Source of the DNA: Cherax quadricarinatus
Taxonomy: Eukaryota; Arthropoda; Malacostraca; Decapoda; Parastacidae
DNA length: 64,000 nt
Reading direction: 5' to 3'
Assembly (NCBI RefSeq): GCF_038502225.1
Contig: NW_027195533.1
Coordinates: 62,001 to 126,000, forward strand
Shown: piece by piece, positions 25,701 to 37,352 of the stretch
How positions within the stretch are numbered: the stretch's first letter is position 1
How the letters are laid out: every line of letters starts with the position of its first letter
Program-made: the position numbers and the translations under genes
The notes under the pieces: model-generated
What the model was told of the DNA's origin: nothing
Seen by the model: the letters and a program-made list of their open reading frames with translations, nothing else
The model's database searches: none

Positions 25701-26878
25701 TAGAACATGGTTTAGTGGAGGAGTCATCTAGTCCATGGGCTTCACCGTGCATCCTAGTAAAAAAGGCTGATGGAGGGTTTCGTATGTGCACAGACTACCG
25801 TAAAGTGAACGAGGTCACAATTACAGATGCTTACCCTCTTCCTCGTCTGGATGACGTAATTGACTTTGTGGGTAAGGCTACTTTTGTGTCCAAATTAGAT
25901 CTCCTTAAAGGTTACTATCAGGTACCTTTGACAGATAAGGCGAAGGAAATCTCTGCCTTCGTAATTCCAGGAGGTCATTATCAGTATACAGTTACCCCCT
26001 TCGGAATGAAAAATTCCCCCTCTTCATTCCAGAAACTCATCCATCAGGCTATTAAAGGACCTGAAGGCACGGCAGCATACCTAGATGATATTGTTGTGGT
26101 GTCTGATACTTGGGATCAGCACCTACTTAGACTTAAAGCTCTGTTTGAGACCTTTAAGAATTCCCAATTAACAGTTAATTTATCTAAATCTTCCTTTGGC
26201 CAGGCCACTGTCACTTTTCTAGGCCATGAAGTAGGTAGTGGTAATGTTGCACCTAAACTTGCTAAAGTTCTTTCGATTAAAGAATATCCAGTTCCTCATG
26301 ATAGGAAATCTCTTCAACGTTTCCTAGGCATGATCGGATTTTACAGAAGATTCTGTAAGAATTTCTCAGATATTGTAGCCCCTCTTACCTCTCTTACCAG
26401 TCATAAAGTTCCCTTTATTTGGACTTCAGATTGTAACACTGCTTTTAATAAAGCAAAAAGATTATTGTGCTCTGCACCCATTCTCCTGTCTCCAGACTTC
26501 TCCAAACCTTTTTTATTACAGGTTGATGCTTGTGAGTCTGGGGTTGGGGCAGTACTATTACAAATCGGGAACAAGGAGCTGCAGCCAATCGCATACTTTT
26601 CAGCCAAGTTCCAGCCACATCAGAGAGCTTACTCTACCATTGAAAAAGAAGCCCTCGCGCTGGTACTGGCTTTGGAGCATTTCGATGTTTATGTGGGCCA
26701 GACATCGCAGGTGGTCACAGTCTACAGTGATCACAACCCGTTAGTCTATCTCCAAGCCATGAAGAATCACAACACAAGGCTTATGCGTTGGACGCTCAGG
26801 CTGCAGCCCTACAACATAAAAATTAAATATATTGCCGGCAAAGAAAATGTGTTGGCAGACTCTTTGTCAAGAGTCTAG
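22731..26878 (+). CDS. gag C-terminus-PR-IN-RT-RH polyprotein, element 1
   Basis: One uninterrupted frame to the TAG at 26876. Residues are counted from 22799 (an internal TTG, not the real start). Gag helices at 91-134 (FEELVQLILIDNLLESVG) look SCAN-like. Zinc knuckle C226-C229-H234-C239. Protease DTGA at 290. Integrase zinc finger from H521 and H528; catalytic D592, D651 and E687 with the exact D-35-E spacing. RT follows, with FRMCTDYRKVNEV and catalytic YLDD at 1094-1097. RNase H has D1243, EKEALA and D1311 in YSDHNPL. The frame ends at LADSLSRV. Integrase before RT is the notable order. All catalytic residues I looked for are present; the known lesion is the upstream 8-bp gag deletion. 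The product would copy and integrate the element. Confidence 0.93.
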
Positions 26879-27192
26879 TTTAATATTTTATTTAGGTTAG
26901 GATGTATTTGTGGTAACCCCCTTTCAAGCTCTTTTTTTTATCCCCTGATGTGGGGTTTTTTTTTAGTGAGGGGATACGGGCTACCGTCCGCTTGTATCTT
27001 GGACCTATGTTGGCCTATCTGACTGCTGTCTCGCTCTGAGTTTAGGGTTTGGCTTTTGGTCACTAGGAAAGCTGAGCTCTATCTAAGAGTTGGATGGTGG
27101 AGAGGATAGGCGGTCCCATTATTTTGTGCCATGGCGGCACGGTTACCACTGGGAGGTGGCAGCCTAATCCTGAGCCTTCTCGGGGGTGGGGG
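26879..27192 (+). other. 3' UTR and polypurine tract, element 1
   Basis: No frame of note except a 63-codon one at 27094-27285 that runs into the LTR. The G-rich stretch at 27180-27192 (CTCGGGGGTGGGGG-like) directly before TGTGGCATG fits a polypurine tract priming plus-strand synthesis. Confidence 0.7.
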
Positions 27193-27616
27193 TGTGGCAT
27201 GCAAAGAGTACGTAACCTTTATTCGGCGCATGGACACACCCTCATTTACAGGCTATCTCCCCCAACCAGCGAACCAGGTTGCTAAGAGTTGGTGATGGGG
27301 CCCCATCGTTCAACTAGTGACCAGGTTCTAGCCAATAAGAAGGTGGGATTGGCAATCGCAGAGGTTATGTGGATACCGCTCTCCTGTCTGCCCTTGTCAT
27401 TCCCATTCTAGAGCTGGTTGAGCACGGTCTGCTATCTTGTGGCTTCTATTTCTGCCTTGCTTACCGTGACGTGAACTATACTTATTACTGTACATAGTGT
27501 ACATATTGCTGTTCTAAATTGGTGAAGGATAATATAAGTCTAAACTTTTTCTGCTATGTTTCTTTTGCTCCCATTACACCTGGGATAACAGGCCTTTGAA
27601 ATCCTAGGTTGTAATA
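27193..27616 (+). repeat. 3' LTR of element 1
   Basis: Starts TGTGGCATGCAAAG and ends GGTTGTAATA, after which satellite units resume. About four substitutions and the 11-bp segment at 27527-27537 separate it from the 5' LTR. The segment GGATAATATAAG could hold the TATA element; this is inferred. Confidence 0.92.
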
Positions 27617-29051
27617 ACCACACAACACAGGGAACCATAAACCACACAGCACAGGAGACCACGAACCACAAAATACAGGGAACCATTAACCATACAACAG
27701 GGAATTATGAAAAACACTACACAGAGAACCATGAACCACAGAACACAGGGAACCATGAATCTCACAACTCGGGGAACATTGAACCACACAACATAGGGAA
27801 TCATAAACCACACAACACAGGGAACCATTAGCCACTCGACACAGGAAACCATGAGCCACAGAACACAGGGAACCATGAACCACATAGCACAAGGTACCAT
27901 GAACCACACAACACAGGGAACCATGAACCACACAAAAAATGGGAACATGAAACTTATAATACAAGGAACCATGAACCACAAAACGCATGTAACCATTAAC
28001 CACACAACACATGCAACCATGAACAACACAACAAAAGGAACAATCAACCACACAACACAGCGAACCATCATCCACACAACACAGGGAAACATCAAGAATT
28101 CAACACAGGGAACCATGAACCAAACAACACAGGGAACTATCAACCACACAACACAGGGAAACATGAGCCGCACAACACAGGGAACCATGCAACACAAGGA
28201 ACCATCAACCACACAACACAGGGAACCATCAACCACACAACACAGGTAACCGTGATCCACACAACACAGGGAACAATGAACCACACATCACAGGAAACCT
28301 TGAACCACGAAACACTGGGAAACATGAACCACAAAACACAGGGAACCGTGAACCACACAACTCACTGATCCATGCACCACACAACTCAGGGAACCATGAA
28401 CCACACAACACAGGGTACCATGAACCACACAACACAGGGAACCATGAACACACAAAACATGGGACCATGAAGCACACAACACAGGGAACAATGAGCCACA
28501 TAAGGAACCATCAATAACCCAACACAAAGAACCATGAATCACAAAACACAAGGAACAGTGAGCCACACAACACAGGGAACCATGAGCCTCAAAACACAAG
28601 GAACCATCAACCACACAACACGGGGAACCATGAACAACAAAACAAAGGGAGCCATGAACCAGAAAACACAGGGAGCAATTAGCCACACAACACAGGGATC
28701 CATCAACCACACAACACAGGGAACCATGAACCAGAAAACACAGGGAGCATTTAGCCACACAGCACAGGGATCCATCAACCACACAACACAGGGAACCATG
28801 AGCCACGCAGCACCGGGAAACATTATCCCCGCGAGACATGGAACCATCAACCACACAACACAGTGAACCATGAACCATTCAGCACAGGGAGCCATCGTCC
28901 ACACAACACAGGGAGCTATCAACCACACAACACAGGGATCCATGATTCACACAACGCAGGAAACAATGAATCACACATTACAGGGAACCTTGAACAGAAG
29001 AACACAGGGAAACATGAACCACAAAACACAGGGAACCGTGAACCACACAAC
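27617..29051. repeat. 24-bp satellite, block 2
   Basis: The same unit and orientation as 6900-21553, continuing after the LTR element. A 72-bp local duplication is visible at about 28650-28790 (AACCAGAAAACACAGGGAGC twice). It ends abruptly at a C-run at 29052. Confidence 0.94.
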
Positions 29052-29215
29052 CGCCCCCCCCCCCCCCCGACCCGCGCCCCCCCCCGTCGCGCCGACCCAC
29101 CGGCCCCGCGCCCCGCGCCCGCCCGCGCCCCCCCGCGCCCCCGCGCCCCTCGAGCCCCGCCCGCGCCTTCTGCTGCGCCTTCTACAGCGTCGTCCGGATC
29201 GCCCCCGCGCCCCGA
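29052..29215. repeat. GC-rich block, left copy
   Basis: C-runs and CGCGCC-type words, then CGCCTTCTGCTGCG-like sequence. The reverse complement is at about 41413-41560 and again at about 45510-45660, where the block is longer. Any proline- or alanine-rich frame here is compositional. Confidence 0.85.
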
Positions 29216-29259
29216 ATTTTTTTCCGATTTTCTTCGAATTTTTTTTTAATTTCATTTGC

Positions 29260-29690
29260 TCTCCTCGAATCAAGTTTTTTGGATTTCCCCTCCCACTTTC
29301 ACCCCTACCCCAAATTTTTTCTCGATAATACAAAGTCTCCATCTCCTCGGATCAAGTTTTTCTCGATATCAAAGACTCCAATTCCTCGGATCAAATTTTT
29401 TTCTCGAAATCAAAGTCTCCATCTCCTCGGATCAATTTTTTTTTTCTCGAAATCATTTTCTATGATCTCCTTGGATCAAGTTTTTGATAATACAAAGACC
29501 CCCCTCTGGGATAAATTCAAAGACTCCACTTCCTCGGATTTTTTTTCTCGAAATCAAAGTCTCCATCTCCTTGGATCAAGTTTTCTCGATAATACAAAGA
29601 CTCCATCTCCTTGGATCAAATTCCCCCCTTTTTTTTTCTCGAAATCAAAGACTCCATCTCCTCGGATCGAGTTTTTTGGATTCCCCCATC
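29260..29690. repeat. Minisatellite 'TCGATAATACAAAGACTCC', left copy
   Basis: Irregular units of roughly 30-45 bp built from CTCCTCGGATCAAG, T-runs and TCTCGATAATACAAAG. Mirrored at 40850-41370 and 44940-45470. Confidence 0.85.
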
Positions 29691-29814
29691 TGGGGGTAAG
29701 CATTCAAATGAACTCCTCCTATGGGGCATGGTACTTTCTCTTACTACAGGTCTAAACAAGTGTGACGTCAGTATTCCTCTCATTAAGTTAAATGAACTAA
29801 AAAGTGTGTTTACT

Positions 29815-30000
29815 CGGCGGTCAGTGACGTCACGTGATGACCTCACACATACGGGCTGAATCTTGTCGACTTCCCCCTATGTCAGTGACGTCACGCGATG
29901 ACCCCCACACACAGGCTGAATCTTGTCGACTTCCCCCTATGTCAGTGACGTCACGCGATGACTTCCCCCCCCACACACACAGGTTGAATCTTGTCGACTT
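29815..30000. repeat. Three tandem units with TGACGTCA sites, left copy
   Basis: About 60-bp units, each with CAGTGACGTCACG and CTTGTCGACTTCC. TGACGTCA is the palindromic CRE/ATF site. Equivalent triplets stand at 40545-40720 and 44640-44815 in reverse orientation. A regulatory role is not shown. Confidence 0.8.
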
Positions 30001-32212
30001 CCACCCCCCTACACATTTCATATACAACATAGGGAAAACATTTTCACTCTTAACCCAGGATAATCCAAATAATTTCACATTTTTTTCGTTAATACCCACA
30101 ACAATCCACAATTTCTTTACAACACAAGTCTAGACATTTTTCTCGTTTTAACTATTTCATCTCAGGTCACTCCCCACGAAGTAACCTTCTCTCTCTCCTC
30201 CTCCCCACCCTCCCGAACCCTCACACTCCAACCAACACCTCACAATTTTCACTCATAACCCCCAATTTTTCTCGTTTTAACTATTTCATCAGAAAGTCAC
30301 CACAACACTTATAACCACTTTTCGATAAATTCACTAGTCACAATTTTACATATTACGAAGTTAATACGCACACACACCTCACTTTACTTTGAACACCTTC
30401 AAAACACTCTCATAAATCATTTGAATACTCACAAAAATACCTTTGAACATTTCCAAACAACACTGAAACACTTCCAAGACAACATTTTGAATACTCCCAA
30501 ATAAGATTTGACAGCTCTAATTTATCTACACTTACACATTTCATTAAATTACAACTCATCCCCCCAAACTCCTCCCTCAGTCTCCAGACTTCACAACATT
30601 ATCACAAAAACTAACTCAAACACTTTACTTTGAACATCACCAAAAAACACCATCAATTGCCTTTAAATACTCCAAAAACATCATTCGAACACCCCCAAAA
30701 TCACCTCTGAATACTCTCAGAACACCTTCATAAGTACTCTTGCACATCATTTGAACACCTTCAAAAACACCTTTGAACATTTCCAAACAACACTGAAACA
30801 CTTCCAAAACACCATTTGAGTACTCCCAAATACACCACTGAATACTACTAAAACACCACTGAATACACTCAAAACACCACCAAAATCACCATAAACTAAG
30901 ATCAACCCCCACACAACAACAACACCCACAACCCACACCCAACACCCACAACCCACACCCACATCACCCACACACCCACACCCCACAATTTTTTCTCGTT
31001 TTAACTAATTTCATCAGAAAAAGTCACAACAACAACCCACTTATAACATCTTTTTCGGTATCTCTAGTTCGACAACAACACCCACAACCCCCACAAACAC
31101 CCACAACACCCACAACCCACAACACCCACACCCCACAATTTTTTCTCGTTTTAACTAATTTCATCAGAAAAAGTCACATCAACAACCCACTTATAACATC
31201 TTTTTTCGGTATCTCTAGTTCGACAACAACACCCACAACACCCACATCCCACAACACCCACAACCCACATCACCCACACCCCACAACACACACAACCCAC
31301 ATCACCCACACCCCACAACACACACAACCCACATCACCCACACCCCACAATTTTTTTTTCTCGTTTTAACTAATTTCATCAGAAAGTCACAACAACAACA
31401 ACCCACAACTTATAATCACACCTTTGAATAACCTCAAAACACCATTTGAGTACTCCCAAATACACCACTGAATACTACTAAAACACCACTGAATACACTC
31501 AAAACACCACCAAAATCACCATAAACTAAGATCAACACCCACATCCCACAACACCCACAACCCACAACACCCACATCCCACATCACCCACAACCCACATC
31601 ACCAACAACCCACAATTTTTTCTCGTTTAACTAATTTCATCAGAAAAAGTCACAAAAACAACCCACTTATATCATCTTTTTTTGGTATCTCTAGTTCGAC
31701 TACATTACCCACAACCCTCATCAATTACCAATTTATTCACAATTTTTTTCCCCTTCTTTTTACTGAATCTTAAATGTAATACACATTCCTCTTTACATTA
31801 CTAAAATTCTAATAAAATCCTCTCCATACCCATGTCCTTGTATCCACATAAATTGATATTATACTCGCATCAACTAATCTCACTACCCAACTATTGCGAC
31901 ATGTTTCAACACCCTCCATTCTTTTCCAATATATCATAACTTTTCAATTCTATAATTTCTTTTTAAAATATTCACACATTACCTTTATTTTCAGTAAAAT
32001 CTCCCCATATTTCATTAAATTTCTAATACAACCCTCCCCATACCCCTCTCCATCTCACCCGCATTTCTTCACATCCACTCACCCATCTCCCAACACACCT
32101 CTTCTGAACACACACAAAAATCACATTTCACATCCACAAATGCATCTCATCACCCATCTCAAATCCACTAAAATCACTGTAACCAAGATATTCACAAAAC
32201 TCTATGACCACC

Positions 32213-32215
<3 letters not shown>
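30001..32215. repeat. Subtelomere-like AT-rich and (CCCACAACA)-rich sequence, left
   Basis: No gene. Contains repeated blocks 'TTTTCTCGTTTTAACTAATT' plus 'CATCAGAAAAAGTCAC', runs of CCCACA words, and 'CTTTGAACA...CCAAACAACACTGAA' words. Mirrored at 38022-39508, except that 30123-30655 has no right-arm counterpart. A frame at 31894-32307 and its mirror at 37965-38342 translate identically up to the (CA)n, reflecting DNA identity rather than coding. Confidence 0.8.
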
Positions 32216-32269
<54 letters not shown>

Positions 32270-32290
32270 ACACACACACCACACACACAC
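32216..32290. repeat. (CA)n microsatellite, outer left
   Basis: Near-perfect CA dinucleotide tract directly outside the left telomeric tract. Mirrored by (TG)n at 37976-38021. Confidence 0.95.
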
Positions 32291-32295
32291 TCACT

Positions 32296-33117
32296 AACCT
32301 AACCTAACCTAACCTAACCTAACCTAACCTAACCTAACCTAACCTAACCTAACCTAACCTAACCTAACCTAACCTAACCTAACCTAACCTAACCTAACCT
32401 AACCTAACCTAACCTAACCTAACCTAACCTAACCTAACCTAACCTAACCTAACCTAACCTAACCTAACCTAACCTAACCTAACCTAACCTAACCTAACCT
32501 AACCTAACCTAACCTAACCTAACCTAACCTAACCTAACCTAACCTAACCTAACCTAACCTAACCTAACCTAACCTAACCTAACCTAACCTAACCTAACCT
32601 AACCTAACCTAACCTAACCTAACCTAACCGAACCTATCCAAAACCTAACATAAATCTAACCTAAACCTAACCTATCCTAACCTAACCTAAGCCTAACCAA
32701 AGCTAACCTAAACCTAACCTAACCTAATCTATCCTAACCTAACCTAACCTAACCTAACCTAACCTAACCTAACCTAACCTAACCTAACCTAACCTAACCT
32801 AACCTAACCTAACCTAAACTAACCTAACCTAACCTAAACTTAACCTAACCTAACCTAACCTAACCTAACCTAACCTAACCTAACCTAACCTAACCTAACC
32901 TAACCTAACCTAACCTAACTTATCCTAACCTAACCTAACCTAACCTAACCTAACCTAACCTAATAACCCTTATCCTAACCTAACCTAACCTAACCTAACC
33001 TAACCTAACCTAACCTAAAACCTAACCTAACCTAACTAACCTAACCTAAGAACCCTAACCTTAACCACCTAACCTAACCTAACTCTAACCACTCACTGTA
33101 ACCAACCTAACCTAACT
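32296..33117 (-). repeat. Interstitial telomeric tract, left arm
   Basis: (AACCT)n on the + strand, that is TTAGG on the minus strand, so the G-strand runs toward lower coordinates. The outer 330 bp (32296-32628, about 66 units) are perfect; the inner part has variants (for example AAACCT, TATCC, AACCCTTATCC). Perfect distal and degenerate proximal is the polarity of a real arthropod chromosome end. Here, however, the tract is followed outward by (CA)n and more sequence. Confidence 0.97.
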
Positions 33118-33161
33118 TATCCTACTCAAATCCACTAAAATCACTGGATATTCACAAAACT

Positions 33162-33165
<4 letters not shown>

Positions 33166-33220
<55 letters not shown>
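33166..33220. repeat. (CA)n microsatellite, inner left
   Basis: Second CA tract, on the axis side of the telomeric tract. It is preceded at 33124-33165 by a short copy of the sequence found before the outer tract (AAATCCACTAAAATCACT, then TATTCACAAAACTC). The telomeric tract is therefore bounded by direct repeats. Confidence 0.93.
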
Positions 33221-33222
<2 letters not shown>

Positions 33223-36200
33223 CACTTTACTTTGAACACCTTCAAAACACTCTCATACATCATTTGAGACCACCTTTTCTCAATATCTCTCATCCACAAC
33301 CTTTATCATCTCACTACAGAACAACCCCAAGATTACTTCGAACACTCTCATAAATCATTTGAATACTCACATAAACACCTTTGAACATTTCCAAACAACA
33401 CTGAAGCACTTCCAAAATATCATTTTGATTACTCCCAAATAAGATTTATCATCTCTAATTTATCTACACTTACACATTTCATTAACTGAAATTACAACAC
33501 ATCCACCATACTACTCCCTCAGTCTCCAGACTTTACAACATTAACACAAAAACTAACTCAGACACTTATGACATGAGACATTTTACCAAAACTAACACAA
33601 ACACATATCTGTTATATCTCCAATATCTAAGATCACCACAATCAAGACGTTTGCCAAATTCTATAACCCCACCACTAAGACCACACATTTTTTTTGTACA
33701 CATTCTCTTAAAACATCATCATAACGAAGATCACTAAAACTATCTATACTTTTACTAAGATCACATAACATTTTGTCTTCTCTAACTCACCCACCAATTC
33801 ACATTCTCATTCACACTTACACATTTCATTAAATTACAACTCATCCCCCCCAAACTCCTCCCTCATTCTCCAGACTTTACAACATTAGCACAAAAAAAAA
33901 CTAACTCATACACTTATGACATGAGACATTACCATATCTAACACACTGACTAACTTTGAACCAACTCTGAACACCACTGATCTTCTTCAAAAAATACTCT
34001 GCACATCATTTGAACACCTTCAAAAAACACCATCAAACACCTCCGAATACTCCCAAAACACTACTGATTACTACCAAATCACCACTGAATACTACCAAAT
34101 CACCGTCAAAATCACCAGAAACTAAGTTTAACATCACCATCTAACATCCTTTTTATAGAAATCCCCTCAAATCACTATAACCAAGAACTCCCTCCCCATT
34201 TGGCGCATAAAAAAAAAAAAGCATGAACACAAACCTAATACGCAAACACTTAGTACATGATCACCATCAACTGAAAACATATCTTGTACACACACATAAT
34301 CTAAGACAACCACCAACTACAATCACCCATGTTCACTTACCTCAAAAATCACTAATATCACAGAAAACACTCATTTTTATAAACATTTCACACAAAAAAA
34401 ATCATATTTGACAATATCTAAGCGCACTCACCTCACTACCACCAACACACGATGTCACACCTCACAGGACCGACGAGCTCACCTCCAGTGACGTCACACT
34501 CCCATTGTGTTACTTGGTGGTTGGTAACATCACACCCAACCCACCTTGTTTCAACCTGTTGTACCCTACATTATCTAAGAACACTATATCCAAGACGATT
34601 ACCAGATTTTATGACCCCACCACCAAGATCACAGAAAACACACATTTTTATAATTATTCACACAAAAATCACGATCACCAATTCCATATCATGTTTACCG
34701 TCATCTATCAACACTCATCACCAAGATCACCAAAAATCTAAGATCATGCATCTCAAAACTACTATGATCACTGAAAACACTTATTTTTTAAACATTCGCA
34801 CAAAAATAAGACATACACAAAAATACCACAACACTTCCACCAACATCTATAACATAACATGAGCACTATAACATATCACTATCACAAAAAAAAATAATAC
34901 ACAGACACCCACATCTTATACATTTCAATCACAAATTTAAGACATGAGACATACACACCAAATCTAAGACATTCACCTCCAACTAAGACATACACATCTT
35001 AACTAAGACATACACCAAAAACCTATACTTGACATATTGCGGTATGAATATTCATACCGCATTTATGTTGCATATCACATTTCCTCATCCACATCATCCC
35101 TAAAACATCCTTCCTTATTCATTCCGTATATCTCCTAGAGTTGTTTTAACCCCGACGGGCCCATCACGACGTAGGAGCCAGAGTGTAGTACCATCACCAC
35201 TGGAGTGGTGATACTACACTCTGGCTCCTACGTCGTGATGGGCCCGTCGGGGTTAAAACAACTCTAGGAGATATACGGAATGAATAAGGAAGGATGTTTT
35301 AGGGATGATGTGGATGAGGAAATGTGATATGCAACATAAATGCGGTATGAATATTCATACCGCAATATGTCAAGTATAGGTTTTTGGTGTATGTCTTAGT
35401 TAAGATGTGTATGTCTTAGTTGGAGGTGAATGTCTTAGATTTGGTGTGTATGTCTCATGTCTTAAATTTGTGATTGAAATGTATAAGATGTGGGTGTCTG
35501 TGTATTATTTTTTTTTTGTGATAGTGATATGTTATAGTGCTCATGTTATGTTATAGATGTTGGTGGAAGTGTTGTGGTATTTTTGTGTATGTCTTATTTT
35601 TGTGCGAATGTTTAAAAAATAAGTGTTTTCAGTGATCATAGTAGTTTTGAGATGCATGATCTTAGATTTTTGGTGATCTTGGTGATGAGTGTTGATAGAT
35701 GACGGTAAACATGATATGGAATTGGTGATCGTGATTTTTGTGTGAATAATTATAAAAATGTGTGTTTTCTGTGATCTTGGTGGTGGGGTCATAAAATCTG
35801 GTAATCGTCTTGGATATAGTGTTCTTAGATAATGTAGGGTACAACAGGTTGAAACAAGGTGGGTTGGGTGTGATGTTACCAACCACCAAGTAACACAATG
35901 GGAGTGTGACGTCACTGGAGGTGAGCTCGTCGGTCCTGTGAGGTGTGACATCGTGTGTTGGTGGTAGTGAGGTGAGTGCGCTTAGATATTGTCAAATATG
36001 ATTTTTTTTTTGTGTGTGAAATGTTTATAAAAATGAGTGTTTTCTGTGATATTAGTGATTTTTGAGGTAAGTGAACATGGGTGATTGTAGTTGGTGGTTG
36101 TCTTAGATTATGTGTGTGTACAAGATATGTTTTCAGTTGATGGTGATCATGTACTAAGTGTTTGCGTATTAGGTTTGTGTTCATGCTTTTTTTTTTTTAT

Positions 36201-37189
36201 GCGCCAAATGGGGAGGGAGTTCTTGGTTATAGTGATTTGAGGGGATTTCTATAAAAAGGATGTTAGATGGTGATGTTAAACTTAGTTTCTGGTGATTTTG
36301 ACGGTGATTTGGTAGTATTCAGTGGTGATTTGGTAGTAATCAGTAGTGTTTTGGGAGTATTCGGAGGTGTTTGATGGTGTTTTTTGAAGGTGTTCAAATG
36401 ATGTGCAGAGTATTTTTTGAAGAAGATCAGTGGTGTTCAGAGTTGGTTCAAAGTTAGTCAGTGTGTTAGATATGGTAATGTCTCATGTCATAAGTGTATG
36501 AGTTAGTTTTTTTTTTTTTTTGTGCTAATGTTGTAAAGTCTGGAGAATGAGGGAGGAGTTTGGGGGGGGATGAGTTGTAATTTAATGAAATGTGTAAGTG
36601 TGAATGAGAATGTGAATTGGTGGGTGAGTTAGAGAAGACAAAATGTTATGTGATCTTAGTAAAAGTATAGATAGTTTTAGTGATCTTCGTTATGATGATG
36701 TTTTAAGAGAATGTGTACAAAAAAAAATGTGTGGTCTTAGTGGTGGGGTTATAGAATTTGGCAAACGTCTTGATTGTGGTGATCTTAGATATTGGAGATA
36801 TAACAGATATGTGTTTGTGTTAGTTTTGGTAAAATGTCTCATGTCATAAGTGTCTGAGTTAGTTTTTGTGTTAATGTTGTAAAGTCTGGAGACTGAGGGA
36901 GTAGTATGGTGGATGTGTTGTAATTTCAGTTAATGAAATGTGTAAGTGTAGATAAATTAGAGATGATAAATCTTATTTGGGAGTAATCAAAATGATATTT
37001 TGGAAGTGCTTCAGTGTTGTTTGGAAATGTTCAAAGGTGTTTATGTGAGTATTCAAATGATTTATGAGAGTGTTCGAAGTAATCTTGGGGTTGTTCTGTA
37101 GTGAGATGATAAAGGTTGTGGATGAGAGATATTGAGAAAAGGTGGTCTCAAATGATGTATGAGAGTGTTTTGAAGGTGTTCAAAGTAAA

Positions 37190-37196
<7 letters not shown>
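33221..37196. repeat. Inner palindrome around the axis
   Basis: Two arms of about 1.98 kb, the axis at 35202/35203. The turn is TCACCACT-GG-AGTGGTGA, with a 3-nt CCA insertion at 35191-35193 on the left side only. Frames 34452-34862 and 35541-35951 translate to the same 136 residues, so at least 411 bp are identical. AT-rich, no recognisable gene or replication-origin motif. GACGTC sites occur at about 34488 and 35912. Confidence 0.95.

Positions 37197-37281
<85 letters not shown>
37196..37281. repeat. (TG)n microsatellite, inner right
   Basis: TG tract with one GTGGTG interruption, followed by TTAGGTGGTCATAGAG and GTGAATATCTTGG. The same words follow the outer tract at 38022, so the right telomeric tract also lies between direct repeats. 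Confidence 0.94.
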
Positions 37282-37284
<3 letters not shown>

Positions 37285-37352
37285 GGTGGTCATAGAGTTT
37301 TGTGAATATCTTGGTTACAGTGTTATTGGTTATTTTAGTGTTATATAGGTTG

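Larger units (their letters stand above)
21554..27616 (+). mobile_element. Gmr1-like Ty3/gypsy LTR retrotransposon (element 1)
   Basis: A 6.06-kb element with two LTRs, primer-site candidate, gag, a gag-pol frame and polypurine tract. RT and RNase H are gypsy-type, but integrase lies upstream of RT, the order of Ty1/copia. That combination is established for the Gmr1 group of Ty3/gypsy elements, first described from deuterostomes. LTRs differ by about four substitutions plus an 11-bp indel by eye, so the insertion is fairly young. It lies inside the satellite: units end at 21553 and resume at 27617. No clean target-site duplication is visible, and the 5' LTR lacks the first bases (TGTGG) of the 3' LTR. 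Confidence 0.93.
29052..35202 (+). repeat. Left arm of the giant palindrome
   Basis: From the edge inward: GC-rich block, TCGATAATACAAAG minisatellite, three TGACGTCA units, subtelomere-like tandem words, (CA)n, telomeric (AACCT)n, (CA)n, AT-rich sequence, axis. Its reverse complement is found block by block at 35203-41600. Inner-arm coordinates sum to about 70402-70407 across the axis over at least 1 kb, with only homopolymer-length differences seen by eye. Outer blocks match but with tandem-repeat indels. Confidence 0.93.

Noticed and set aside
28863..29328. Proline/alanine-rich frames at the GC block, and Gly/Ala/Arg frames at 41496-41838 and 45424-45910
   Set aside because: Products of GC-rich tandem repeats and C-runs, frame-independent and fused to satellite frames.
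34452..35951. Two identical 136-residue frames (34452-34862 and 35541-35951)
   Set aside because: Their identity follows from the palindrome. Composition is low-complexity (His, Thr, Ile) and there is no recognisable domain.
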